From positions 8,960,613 through 9,024,612 of the forward strand of contig NC_016135.3 of NCBI RefSeq assembly GCF_000005505.3: DNA of 64,000 nucleotides. The letters run 5' to 3'. Position numbers and translations under genes: made by a program. Shown here piece after piece: positions 11,053 to 21,483 of the stretch. The DNA comes from Brachypodium distachyon (Eukaryota > Streptophyta > Magnoliopsida > Poales > Poaceae). Every line of letters starts with the position of its first letter. Within the stretch, counting starts at the first letter, position 1. The notes under the pieces are model-generated. The model worked only from the letters and a program-made list of their open reading frames with translations, was not told the DNA's origin and searched no databases.

Positions 11053-11830
11053 AAGACGTGATGAACCTCCTGATGTATGCTAGGTGGCCTTGGAAGCTTT
11101 TTAATTCATGTAGATTTGAAGGAGGAGGCATTTTAACGACTGCCTGTATTTTGGTTGGGTCAATCTGGATGCCATGCCTTGTAACTACAAAACCCAGGAA
11201 CTTTCCAGATGAAACTCCAAATGCACATTTCATTGGGTTCATTTTTAAATTATGTTGCCTCAGGCGTTCGAATACTATAGCGAGATGATTTAAGAGATCC
11301 CGCTCATGCTTTGATTTTACGACAATGTCATCTATATAACACTCGACAATGTCATATAACAACCCATCTAGTATAATAGTCATTGCACGTTGATATGTTG
11401 CTCCGGCATTTTTCAAGCCGAAAGGCATGACCCTATAACAAAATATACCTTTGGGCGTACGGAATGCAGTCAGCTCCTCATCCTCCGGTGCCATTTTTAT
11501 TTGGTTATAACCAGAATAACCATCCATAAATGAAAATATCTCATGCCCTACAGTAGCATCAACCAGTAATTCAGAGATAGGTATCGGAAAGTCATCTTTA
11601 GGACATGCCTTATTTAAATCTCTGAAATCTACACATATGCGTGTCTGACCATTTTTCTTTTTTACAGGTACAATACTAGAGAGCCATTTTGGATATTTGA
11701 CCTCTCTAATAAAACCAGCAGCTATGAGTTTATCTACCTCAGCTTCTATTTTTGGGAGTATCTCAGGTTTACACCTTCTCTGTGCTTGTTTCACCGGGGT
11801 GGCCTCGTCCTGTATGGCGAGTCGGTGCAC
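11030..11830 (-). pseudogene. Element A reverse transcriptase
   Basis: 266 codons of Ty3/gypsy RT: the motifs KKNGQTRICVDFRDLNKACP, SFMDGYSGYNQI, FCYRVMPFGLKNAGATYQR and the catalytic YIDDIVVKS box are intact, followed by the LGFVVTRHGI region. RT copies the element RNA into DNA in the cytoplasmic particle. It is separated from the protease frame by a 1-base frameshift near 11832. It is separated from the RNase H frame by a short deletion near 11050, where the end of the RT connection runs out of frame about ten residues before the MKKG motif. The enzyme core looks preserved but the polyprotein is not continuous. Confidence 0.92.
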
Positions 11831-11832
11831 AG

Positions 11833-13386
11833 CTACTTCCGATCGAGTCCAGGCATTTCTTCATAATTCCAAGCAAACACATCTCTATTAGCAGAGAGAA
11901 ATGCACGATATTTTTCTTTATTTTCTAAAGAACAATGTTTGCTAACAAAAATTGGACGAGGATCGTCGGTCGTACCAATATTTATTTCTTCCAGATCGTT
12001 GATGGTGGGCTGACTGCCATCCTCCATTTGTGGAGACGCCTCAATCATATCCATATATTCAGCCGACGCCATACAAACTTCATATCCTAAGCCATGTTTT
12101 CTCTCTTTTAAAACTTGATCGTCATGCAGGGCATCATGTTGTTCATGGGACAACGCCTTCTCGAATGGCGCCAACTGCCCCCTCCCATCGCATATTGACG
12201 GGCCGGTGGACACATCATAACCCATCTGCTCCATCATGTACAAGACTCTGTTATCATACATAGAAATAGGTAGGGACTCATCATCTTTATTCAACACAGA
12301 TATTTGTGTTACATTTTTATTTATTCTTCCGTTGGTGCTAGAACCAGGATCATGTAACTCTTTTTGAGCTTGTTCTATTTTATACTGTACCAAAGGAGGT
12401 AAAGGTGTAGGGAACTTAGTACCTTTCATGTCACGTGATTTATTTGTGACACGAAATATTGGGTCGCCTTTTTTCCTTTGGTTGCTTGGTATATATTGGT
12501 ACGTTTTTCTCCTTGATGAGGATTCTGCAATCTCTTTATGTACAATATCTGACTCCGGTACAGACACGGATTTTGGCTTGTGCACCTTATCAACAGGCTC
12601 AAAATAGAACTTTGCATCCGCATAGAAAGATTCAGCTATGGTGAAGGGCTTTTTATCTGCAAATATTCTAACTGTATCTCCTACCTGATTTACATACTTG
12701 ATGCACTGATGCAAGGTAGATGGTACAACCTGATTGTCATGCAAGCATGGACGTCCCAGTAAGGCATTATATGAGGTAGCTGCATCAATCACATGGAATT
12801 TTACATAGGTGGATAATGCTTCCAGCTTTAAAACCAATGAAATGGTACCCATAGCTTCCTGTCCTGTTTGGTTAAAGCCATGAATGACCACATTAGACCG
12901 ACTCAAATCCTTTCTGGAGTAGCCAATTCTTTTGAGTGTACACAATGGTAACAAATTTATATCTGATCCACCATCTATCATTATGCGATTTACCGGCACG
13001 ACATCAATCTCACCATACATGAGAAGAGGCCTATTGTGCTTCTTGGGGCCCAACAACATATCTTCATCTGTGAATGTCATATTTAAAACTTCATCTTCTT
13101 CTATTTCAGTCTGAGACACTTCCACTCTGTAATCCTCGGGAAATGTGAGTGCCATGACAAGAGCTTTTCGCATATCAGATGAAAGACACAAGGCATCATA
13201 CACAGAAAGCATAGCTGGTATTTTCTTCAAATGAGCAATTACATCATATTTGACCGGCACCCTACAAGCAGGGTCCGTAGACTCATTTTGCACAACATCC
13301 TTGCCTTTCTGTTCATTTCTAGGTGGGGGATGAGAGTCCGCTAGCTGACGACCTGATCTAAGATGGACTTGATCGACTTCTAACAA
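11833..13386 (-). pseudogene. Element A protease and linker to RT
   Basis: 517 codons. The aspartic protease core is at about residues 125-235, with MIDGGSDINLLP as active site (Asp-Gly-Gly rather than Asp-Thr-Gly, a form I associate with Tat elements) and the partner motif YNALLGRPCLH. A long linker follows and ends RDVFAWNYEEMPGLD, the standard entry to RT. The frame overlaps the last 7 bases of gag in the -1 frame. No classical slippery heptamer is visible there, so I cannot tell programmed frameshifting from a lost base. It ends at a frameshift near 11832. Confidence 0.85.
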
Positions 13387-15386
13387 CTCTTCTTCAGGAA
13401 AGCAAAGTGACTCACATCATCGCCTTCGAACACACCTATAGTGAGGACATCAAACTCCTCACTCCGGACCTTCACGCGCTTCGCGGTGTGCTGGTACATC
13501 TTTGGTACGAAGCGCGGAGGGGGAACTTCTTCCATTACTTGGGATAGTACACGGCGTTTTGATCGCCGCTGCCCCCAATCTTGTGATCCATGCGAAGCTG
13601 GCCATGCACCATAGTTGGAGGGAATGTGAGCCTCTCTTTTATGCTGATTTTGCGTGGAGGCAAGGCCTGGAATGGACATGTGAATAAATTTATGTTCTGG
13701 CATCAACATTGTATCATCATAAGCCATACTCATATATGAAGGTACACCACTCACCAAATCATCCCGAAGGGTGATCACATCTGCTGCAACCGTTTTCTTT
13801 TCTTTCTTGATGCTTTTCAAAAGGTCCGTATCAATCGTACCTTCATCAATCAATTTTTGTATGATGTTTTTCACCACAAAACAGTCCTTGAGTGTGTGAC
13901 CCAAGATACGGTGATATTGACAGAAGTTCGGGTCATCAGACTTAGCAGCCTCCTCTGGCCTTTTTGACTTTGGGAGCTCTATCAAATTTAACTGAAGTAG
14001 GCCGGCAAGAAAATCACCCACCTCTCCTACTGGGAAAGAATACTCCATCTTTTGGCGCTCACTAAGAGATGGCCTCCTAGGAGCTTGCTCACCTCTATAT
14101 TCTGAATTTCTTGCGGGAGCGGTCCCATGCCGGAATCGTGGGTTAGCCACCGTCGTCTCCATTGCTTGCGCTGGCTTTGCCTTGGCTTGGAATTTATCAT
14201 GTTGCCCACTCTTCTCTGCAACTTTGAAGGCTGATTTTGATCGACGCGCTGTGAGCTGCCTATAATTCTCGATGTCCGTAGCTTTTGAGGCCAAATCCTC
14301 AAAAGTGACCAGTCGTACACCTTGCAAACACATGGCCGTCTCAGGATTCAGATTATTCGTGCACATCCGGACTGCTTCCTGTTCCGTGAGTGATTGTGGG
14401 CAATGCAGACTTAGGTTCCTCCATCTGTTAATGAAATCCGCAGCCTTTTCATTCACTCGTTGCTCAGTTTGGGTCAGCTCCGTGATGCCCACGATGCTTT
14501 GGGTGCTATAGAAGCGATCAAGAAAAGCGTCCTGCATTTGCTCCCATGTCCTCATCAAACTTGGTGGCAACTTGCTATACCACGTAAAGGCTGGCCCCGA
14601 CAGCGTTTGAACAAACTGTCGAAGGAGAAGTGCCCCATTTTGGGCTGTATCTTGGCAAGCCGCAAGAAAATGTGCGATATGTTCGTGTGGCGACCCACTC
14701 CCGTTAAATTTACTAAACTGCGGCTGTCGATAATTAGCCGGGAAAGGTACTAAGTCAACATCCGGCGGATATGGCTTGACATACCCTGGTCGCATCGAGT
14801 AGTGTGTTTGCATATATTGGGCCTTGACCCCCTCAGTTATAAGTTTTTGGATGGCTTCAAGGTTCATTGCTGCTGCTGGTTGGTGGCTATTTTGGCTAGT
14901 GGAAGCATTTCTCTCGAGCTCGGGATTTGTATTGTTGCCGACCTGTGCGCGTAAGGCAGCTAGTTCATCGTCTTTTTGCTGAAGTGCGGCTGTGAGTTGA
15001 GCCAGCTTCTCCTCGGTTGAGAGAGTTTCATTTGCTGCTAGGACTTGCTCCACACATCTCGGATCAAAGTCGTGTGGCTCTTTCTCGCGTGCATCTGGCT
15101 CACTATCGGTAGTAGGAGGAGAATCCTTACGCAGCAGATTATAAGACCCTGAACAAGCTGAATCCTCTTCTTCATTACTCGAGTTTTTCAGACTACGAGT
15201 CACAGGACGGTGACCCGGGACAATTTCTTTTCGGGGCCTCTTTCTCTTGAAGTGGATTGTTGTGGACGACGTCTCGCTGCTGTCGTCCGCTGCTTCTGTA
15301 ATCCCAACCGGCAGCGCGTTAAAGACCTCAAACATGTTGTTCGAGGCTCTCTTGCACGCTGGCCATGGAGCCAAAGCTGTAGGCAT
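13380..15386 (-). CDS. Element A gag polyprotein
   Basis: 668 codons with no internal stop. Order: basic and acidic N-terminal part; a Gln/Glu/Leu coiled coil near residues 125-150; the retrotransposon gag core around residues 205-310 (FSKFNGSGSPHEHIAHFLAA, AFTWYSKLPPSLMRTWEQM); then a finger FCQYHRILGHTLKDCF, which is the C-x2-H-x4-H-x4-C variant near residue 480; then a C-terminal tail. Gag packs the RNA into particles. The start is the first ATG of the frame. It sits downstream of a primer site and upstream frame and is followed by protease in a shifted frame. Gag is one of the better-kept genes of the window. Confidence 0.9.
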   Translation of the reverse strand: MPTALAPWPACKRASNNMFEVFNALPVGITEAADDSSETSSTTIHFKRKRPRKEIVPGHRPVTRSLKNSSNEEEDSACSGSYNLLRKDSPPTTDSEPDAREKEPHDFDPRCVEQVLAANETLSTEEKLAQLTAALQQKDDELAALRAQVGNNTNPELERNASTSQNSHQPAAAMNLEAIQKLITEGVKAQYMQTHYSMRPGYVKPYPPDVDLVPFPANYRQPQFSKFNGSGSPHEHIAHFLAACQDTAQNGALLLRQFVQTLSGPAFTWYSKLPPSLMRTWEQMQDAFLDRFYSTQSIVGITELTQTEQRVNEKAADFINRWRNLSLHCPQSLTEQEAVRMCTNNLNPETAMCLQGVRLVTFEDLASKATDIENYRQLTARRSKSAFKVAEKSGQHDKFQAKAKPAQAMETTVANPRFRHGTAPARNSEYRGEQAPRRPSLSERQKMEYSFPVGEVGDFLAGLLQLNLIELPKSKRPEEAAKSDDPNFCQYHRILGHTLKDCFVVKNIIQKLIDEGTIDTDLLKSIKKEKKTVAADVITLRDDLVSGVPSYMSMAYDDTMLMPEHKFIHMSIPGLASTQNQHKREAHIPSNYGAWPASHGSQDWGQRRSKRRVLSQVMEEVPPPRFVPKMYQHTAKRVKVRSEEFDVLTIGVFEGDDVSHFAFLKKSC

Positions 15387-15961
15387 TTTTCTTGGTGCAC
15401 TTGCTGATCTCTAGATTACTTGCCTCGCACTGTTCTGGCTTGACGAAGCTGTATATGCCCCTTGTGTTCTGCTGGACTCAGGTCTTGCTCGTACTGCTCT
15501 TTCTCTTTCTTTATATGCGGCCCGTCTTGATCGGACACGAGAAGTTTGATTCTACTTTCGGCGTTCAGGATGTCTCTGTATGAACTCTTTGTACTCAGGC
15601 CGTTTGGCGAGGGCCTCGGCCTGCCGCATGATGGCGCCACCCACATCATTTCGAGACGTGGAGGCACCTGGGAGGTGCGACCTGAGTGTCTAACATATGC
15701 TTCTGATAACATACGAGTCATCATGATTTTGCACTCGCATCCTTGGACGAGTGTCCTCCCACCTGCCCTTAACAGACTTGCTGACATGCGAGCGTTGTCG
15801 GTTTGCAGCGGCCTGATCCACTGCAGCTGGAAGATCAGCCTGAGAACGGCGAGCATTTCTTTGCCGCCGCTGATGTCGTACCAGATCAAATGAACCTTCA
15901 CAAGATCCTCTCATAACAGGTGCATCTTCTGACAGTGGGTTTGATAATGCTCATGTTGGAT
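15387..15961 (-). other. Stretch between upstream frame and gag of element A
   Basis: An open frame of 161 codons (15416-15901) and fragments in other frames are present, without a recognisable domain. It is probably a decayed continuation of the upstream frame or gag leader. I see no promoter or RNA motif. Confidence 0.3.
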
Positions 15962-16636
15962 TTACGTGGCCGGTTTGGCGGTCACGAGCAGTGAGGCACA
16001 CTCCCTTCCATCCAAGTTTTCCATCGCCTTAGAGCACTCCCCACTGGGTTTATGGACCAGCGAAGGAATGAACTCTGGGGCATCAGCTCGTAGTATATTT
16101 CGAGCATTGGTGGGTCTTCCTGTTGAAGACGACGCAAACGGCAATATGGCCGCAACATCGCCTCTTTTCCCAAGCTGCTTGCATGTGGATTTCTCTACCA
16201 TCTTCTCTTTTCCTTTGCAGACTAGCGGTGGGAATTCAGACTTGTTAAAAGCCACCGACCTGCCCTTGTCCTTGGGCTGCTGGTGAGATGATTGCCCCAC
16301 CTCAGCAACGTTCCTCTTCATGACTGATATAGGAGTTGTCTTTGCAGCCTGCTGAGTGGCACTAGCTTTTGCTGCACTGAGAGAAGCTGCCTTTTTATTA
16401 GCAGCCTTCAGTCTTCTTTTAGTAGACTTTGAGAGCACCGGGGTAAACTCTTCCCTTGGCACGGACGAAATCTCCTTCTCCTGATCAGGTTCCTTGCGTG
16501 ATGCAGCAGCGGCCCTCCAACTTTCACTTACAGAGGCTACCAGCGGGCCAATCGGCACGTTCAGCCAGAGGTCTCCGAAGCGGAGTGTCACAAAGTGCTG
16601 CACCTGATGATCCATAAGGTCCATACCTTCATACAA
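15962..16636 (-). CDS. Element A small upstream open frame (ORF0-like), unknown function
   Basis: 224 codons between the primer site and gag, in the sense of the element. Lys/Ala/Ser-rich, with a basic central block (LSKSTKRRLKAANKKAASL) and FNKSEFPPLV, then KPSGECSKAM. The wording FTPVLSKSTKRRLKAA resembles the tail of zf-CCHC/DUF4283-type proteins, but no knuckle is present, so I would not assign it. Extra frames upstream of gag occur in several Tat lineages such as Ogre. It could be an RNA-binding accessory protein; that is inference. The start MYEGMDLMDHQ is the first ATG and lies 150 bases past the LTR. Confidence 0.55.
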   Translation of the reverse strand: MYEGMDLMDHQVQHFVTLRFGDLWLNVPIGPLVASVSESWRAAAASRKEPDQEKEISSVPREEFTPVLSKSTKRRLKAANKKAASLSAAKASATQQAAKTTPISVMKRNVAEVGQSSHQQPKDKGRSVAFNKSEFPPLVCKGKEKMVEKSTCKQLGKRGDVAAILPFASSSTGRPTNARNILRADAPEFIPSLVHKPSGECSKAMENLDGRECASLLVTAKPAT

Positions 16637-16769
16637 AAAATAAATAAATAGAGAAAACCATATATTAATTCTCTCGAATTTCAGTATATTTTTGAGAATA
16701 TATATTCTTGAAATTTATGTGTTACATTATATGTTGGAATTTCAGAGATGAGGGGAGAAATATGTCCCA

Positions 16770-16789
16770 CCGGGCGTGCCAGAATCTGA
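16770..16789 (-). promoter_or_regulatory. Primer binding site region of element A
   Basis: Directly after the LTR end (CCCGTCA on the minus strand) comes TCAGATTCTGGCACGCCCGG, the position and style of a Tat primer site. I cannot name the tRNA with certainty. It marks 16790-19664 as the 5' LTR. Confidence 0.6.
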
Positions 16790-17828
16790 TGACGGGAAAA
16801 TGGGGCGGGAAATATGCGTCCACGTCATAGAGACAAATAGTATAAATTAAATGCGTAAAAGTGTAAAATAAATAAAGATCAAACATTGCAGGCCCTTTAT
16901 TTCCAGAACTCTTACATTTACATCAAAATTCTGTTAATTACGTCTCCAAAGAGAAAACCCCTGATTAAGAAATTCCAACATAACTATTACATGACATTAC
17001 AACACATGAGTATCTAAAACTATGAAAATATAACTCCGTGTCGCTGTCGTCGGCGTCGGCGTGCTCAAAGAAGTCTTGATTTTTTATTTATGCTAACGTA
17101 TGGGTAGCATGATAATCATGGTTAAAATTCATCTATGCTGATATATGAGTAGCATAGTAACTATGATTTGTTCATGGGATGACATATTTTATTTTATATC
17201 ATCAATATAACATATACGCACGTATAGGTGCCAAGTCCATTTAGTTGATCAACCATCATATATTTTAATCATGTAAAAGTGCTCTAATCAGTTGACAATG
17301 TATATAATCTATTTAGATGGCTAATCAGCGGGCTAAAATGGCATCCCAAATATACACGCACATGTGCCAAAGATCATACATGTATTTTCTATATACATGC
17401 ATGGATGAAGATATGTATTTGATACGTGGACTATTATATAGTTGACCCAAGTACTATATGCAGATCGAACTCAGGGTTTCGTAATCCACGTGTGCTTCAT
17501 GGCCTAAGCTATGATTTAATTCTTTGGATGCATGCACCTATATGAAAGTAGTGCATGGCTTGATCTATACGGAGATGCAGACAATCATATCAAGAGAGTG
17601 TATAATTTAATTTATATTTATATGAGTCACATGCATAAAACTATATGAAATGCAACCATCGTTCAATTTTAATTTATATGAAACATCTTGTAGCATGTAA
17701 GACTAGTTTTCTATAGCCTTAAATGAATGTGCGACTAAAAATTAGTCAACATATTTATATGATTTTAGATTTCAGTTATATGAGGATTTTTTATATAGTC
17801 TCATTTCATTTGTATTAATACTAACGCC

Positions 17829-18630
17829 GTGTGACAATATGCCCACGTGTAGTATATTTCGTTTATATTAATACTAACACCGTGTGACAATATGCCCACG
17901 TGTAGTACAATTCATTTGTATTAATGCTAGCATCGTGTGACAATATGCCCATGTATAGCATGTTTCATTTGTATTAATACTAACACCGTGTGACAATATG
18001 CCCACGTGTGTGACAATATGCCCACGTGTAATACAATTCATTTATATTGATGCTAGCATCGTGTGACAATATGCCCACGTGCGCAACATGATGTATAGCA
18101 ATTTATAGGGATGATGCAGCATGTGAAAATTATCTATTCAATTTAGAGACGTGGGACTAAATTGTGCATCAAGTATATGTGTGCAATATTTTTGATAAGC
18201 TAACGTACATGGATATGAAATTATAAAATATCTATGTACCAAAATATGGCCCATAACTCTAGAATGGGTTACTTGATTTGTGACAATATGCCCGAATCAA
18301 AAGCATAATCCCTTATCATAAATGCTTCTTGGTTTGTGACAATATGCCCAGGCCAAGAGCCGAAATGCAACAAGATATATATGCAAAAATCTAAGAATAA
18401 GCCTCTCGATTTGTGACAATATGCCCAAATCAAGAGTATAATTCTTGGTCCTATTACGAGGTTCCTCTTGACTTGTGACAATATGCCCAAGCCAAGAACC
18501 AAATATGCAACAAGATATATGTGCAAAATCTAAGAACAAGCCACTCGATTTGTGACAATATGCCCAAACCAAGTGCTAAATCCTTGATCCTATCATGAAA
18601 AGCTTCTTGGCCTGTGACGATATGCCCAAA
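17829..18630 (-). repeat. 12-copy GGGCATATTGTCACA array in A LTR
   Basis: The 15-base word TGTGACAATATGCCC (plus strand) recurs near 17832, 17884, 17936, 17989, 18009, 18062, 18280, 18338, 18412, 18474, 18550 and 18615 (the last with one change). Copies in the left half are followed by ACGTGT, forming ACACGTGGG, a G-box/ABRE-like core, on the sense strand of the LTR. Copies in the right half are followed by AA(A/G)CCAAG. Spacing is 20-75 bases with one larger gap. The array lies in the transcribed part of the LTR. Confidence 0.85.
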
Positions 18631-18898
18631 CCAAGAGCCAAATATGCAACCATATTTGAATTGCAAGAAAGTGAAGGCCTCCTAATTTGTATTATCAAAC
18701 CACCATGTGTCACCTTTGTTGAAGGCTACCGACGTTGAGTCCTCTGACGCGCCTGAGCTAGCAGATGGGAAGCAGCAAGCAGCAGCAGGAGGAAAGGTGT
18801 ATGCGTGTGTGGATTATAGCAGCAGCGTTTGGGGTTGCAGCAGCTGAGTTGATTGATAGAAAAAAATGTGAGCCGCCAGCGGCATGTCTTCTCCTCTG

Positions 18899-18906
18899 TA
18901 TTTATA
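18899..18906 (-). promoter_or_regulatory. TATA box of A LTR
   Basis: TATAAATA on the minus strand in the context CCTATAAATACAGAG; the same context occurs in the A' LTR at 30926-30938. Confidence 0.65.
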
Positions 18907-19734
18907 GGCAGGGGAGACTGAGTTTCAGCCGGACGACGTGCGCACGTCTGCCGGTCGTGGACGTTGGGCAGACTTATCTCTTTCTTTTCTTTTCTTTTTC
19001 TCTGTTAATCGAGCGAAGTCGGCAGCAAGCGATTGTGGGGAGCAACGGGCCTTGACCAGTCTAATCGCTAGGAGGATTAGTTAATGCATGCAGAAGATGG
19101 CAACGTTCTGATTTTTGTTCATGTGCTATTCTACGTGGGCCATAGAAGGCAGATGTATTTGTTTAATCAGCTGATTAGTTAGTTGGGCTAATGCAGCCGG
19201 CCAGCCAGGTCTGCAGCGTCATGGGCGTCTTGTTGATGGGCATGGGCTGATTAGCCTTAATTGTTAATCTCACACTAGTCCACTTTTGCATGCATGCTAA
19301 TTAAGATGGGCTGGACGTTTTTGGGCTGATTAGTATCAATGGTTAGCCTCATTAACCCACGTGTACGTGCATGTTGATTGAGATGGGCTTTGAGCCATAT
19401 ATGCACCCACGTACGTGGTCAGGCTTGATCACGATGGAATTTGGGTTATCAGCTATAATAGCTGATTTATGGCTTACTTAATTATTGCACATGGTCCTTT
19501 TCCTTATGCCACACTGGCAACATCGGTTTTTCTTTTTATGATAATTAATTTGTATTTCATCGGTTCATCCTTTATTTTGCATCAGACGGAGTTTGCCATC
19601 TAAAAATATCTTCTCATATAATTACCATATTATTTAATGTGCGACGCCGAAATCGGTGTCAACAGGCCGTCGCTGCGGCCCCCGTTCCAACCTAGGGGCT
19701 TCCCCCGCTTGAGCTGGGCGCAATGCGCGGCTTC

Positions 19735-20313
19735 TTAGTCGAGGTTGCTGGTGGAGAGCTCACCAGCCCCCTCTTCCCCGCCGATCTGCAAAGAGAGAAA
19801 AGAGTGCTTGAAGAGTTGCCGGACAAGAACTGCATGTGGAGCTAAAACAAAGGCCAACAGTTGGAAAAATTCGGTACCTTACTCTACTAAGCAACAGCTT
19901 GCGATCGGCAAAAACTCATCGGGCAAGCCTGGAAGTGTGAAGAACTTGTTCTCGCACGTGATGAAGCCTCTTGGGATGTGCTTGAACGGTCTTTTGTCCA
20001 TCCTTTCGTACTTCCTGCGGAGTAGGGTCACGCACATGTACGCCACCTATTGGATTGCCAACTCGATGGTATGCCTAGTTCCCACTGCTTTGTACACCGG
20101 AAACTTTTCTGAAGGCACGTCTTGGTGGATGCGGACAACGGTGCGGTAGTACTCCTGGTTGAAGTCACGGTAATCCTCGAATACCGTGTACTCCGGCTGG
20201 TATCGGAAACCGATTTGCCTCATGATCTCACAGAGCACCTCAGGAAAACCTTGGGTTGTCTCACGGTTGGACATCAAGACCACCTGTGGACGAGGAGGAG
20301 TGTAGAGCGACAT
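19735..20313 (-). pseudogene. Broken gene fragment of unknown function
   Basis: A frame read from the ATG at 20313, with a normal amino acid mix (MSLYTPPRPQVVLMSNRE, CEIMRQIGFRYQPEYTVFED). It stays in one frame through TAG at 20047-20049 and TAA near 19892 to a TAA at 19735-19737. A possible intron with AAGGTACC donor and TTTGCAG acceptor would lie at about 19888-19793. It matches no retroelement domain I know. It resembles hypothetical grass proteins found near repeats, so it may be a captured host exon or part of an unrecognised element. It lies just outside the 5' LTR of A and is bounded on the right by a scarred junction. Confidence 0.5.
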
Positions 20314-20352
20314 CTGAAAGAAAGTGATTGTAGGATTAGAACTTTGGAAGAA

Positions 20353-20441
20353 CTAGCTTTATCTATGCACTATAGATATGAGCTAAACAAGAAGGAATGG
20401 TCTTTTCTCTAACAACAAAAATGAAAAAGCTTTATCTATGC
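20353..20441. repeat. Junction with duplicated filler
   Basis: AGCTTTATCTATGCAC occurs at about 20354-20369 and again at about 20427-20442, directly at the point where element A' pol begins (near 20431-20440). A short templated repeat at a breakpoint is typical of end-joining repair with filler DNA. It marks where the 5' part of A' was lost. Confidence 0.6.
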
Positions 20442-21483
20442 ACATAGTTAGAAATCAAAATGAAAAGGCTGATGCCTTGGCTGGTCTCGCAGCTAGCATG
20501 TCACTAAATTCATATGAAATGATGGACGTACACATAGAACAGCGGAGAATATTACCAGCATTGGTTGAAGAGGAAGAAGAAATAGAAGCATCTTCAGCAA
20601 TGGCAGCCGACATATGTGAAATTGAAGTCGGAGATTGGCGAGCGCCATTCCTAGAATATTTACTTCATGGATACTTGCCGCTGGACGCTAGCGAAAGATC
20701 TAGAATCCGCAAGAGATCAATCTATTACACATGCATCAATGATACCCTCTACAGGCGCTCCTATGATGGCGTCTTATTGCGTTGTATTGCAGAAAATGAA
20801 ATTGTAGAGGCCTTAAATGAGGTGCATGCTGGAACATGTGGCTCGCACCAATCGGGTCCTAAATTACATTATCAGCTGAGGCATTTAGGTTATTACTGGC
20901 CTACAATGTTTGAAGATGCTATTAAATTTGCAAAGAAATGCCATGAATGTCAAATACACGGTGATTTTATACATCAGCCGCACGAACCGCTCCATACTAC
21001 AAGTATGTCCTGGCCTTTCGAAATGTGGGGAATGGACATAGTGGGACCGATTCACCCGGCTTCATCCAAAGGTCACAAGTTCCTTTTGGCCGCGACAGAT
21101 TATTTCTCCAAGTGGGCTGAACTTACACCACTAAAGGAGGATAAAGGGAAAAATGTTGAACATTTTATAAGAACACAAATTATATATCGTTTTGGCGTTC
21201 CTGCTCGGATCATGTCTGATAATGGAACTCCATTAAAAAATAAACAAATAGACAAGTTGTGCGCAAAATTTAAAATAAAGCATCATTACTCTACTGCATA
21301 TTGTCTAGAAGCCAATGGACAAGCAGAAGCTTTTAATAAAACACTCTGCGAGTTGTTAAAGAAAATTGTATCAAAAAACAAGCGCGAGTGGCATGAAAAA
21401 CTTCTTGACGCCTTGTGGGCTTATAGACGACCACTCTTACAGCGACTAGGATGACGCCCTACTCCATCGTGTTCGGAGGAGAA
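20431..21483 (+). pseudogene. Element A' pol: end of RNase H and integrase core
   Basis: Inverted counterpart of 9130-10170 with about a dozen amino acid differences over 330 residues. It starts inside the archaeal-type RNase H (VRNQNEKADALAG). Integrase follows with HHCC finger (HAGTCGSH ... CHEC), WGMDIVGP, MSDNGTPL and the glutamate in EANGQAEAFNK, so the D, D, E core is kept. A missing base near 21428 shifts the frame just before the junction with solo LTR S at 21484. The rest of integrase resumes at 25262. Confidence 0.9.
21479..21483 (+). repeat. Target duplication GAGAA (left) of solo LTR S
   Basis: GAGAA precedes TGTGAGACC; the second copy is at 25262-25266 after GCTGTTACA. This is a perfect 5-bp duplication, as made by Ty3/gypsy integrases. 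The A copy keeps one side as TTCTC at 9130-9134. Confidence 0.9.

Larger units (their letters stand above)
16790..19664 (-). mobile_element. 5' LTR of Tat element A
   Basis: 2,875 bp reading TGTTGACACC ... TTCCCGTCA on the minus strand. It is inverted relative to, and homologous with, 30373-33519. A TATA box TATAAATA lies at 18899-18906 (minus) and an AATAAA signal near 16893-16900. The space between them, about 2 kb, would be an unusually long R region. It carries a 12-copy array of TGTGACAATATGCCC. It is followed leftward by the primer site and element A genes. Right flank GGCCG (19665-19669); the other end of A is lost, so the target duplication cannot be checked. Confidence 0.9.

Noticed and set aside
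13370..13410. Programmed -1 frameshift between gag and protease of A
   Set aside because: The frames overlap in the right sense, but no slippery heptamer or downstream structure is evident; a lost base explains it equally well.
17800..18130. CRISPR-like array from regularly repeated TGTGACAATATGCCC
   Set aside because: Eukaryotic LTR context, repeats too short and spacing irregular, no cas genes.
18269..18666. Repetitive frames with GHIVTSQEA-like words in the A and A' LTRs
   Set aside because: They are translations of the GGGCATATTGTCACA array, not proteins.
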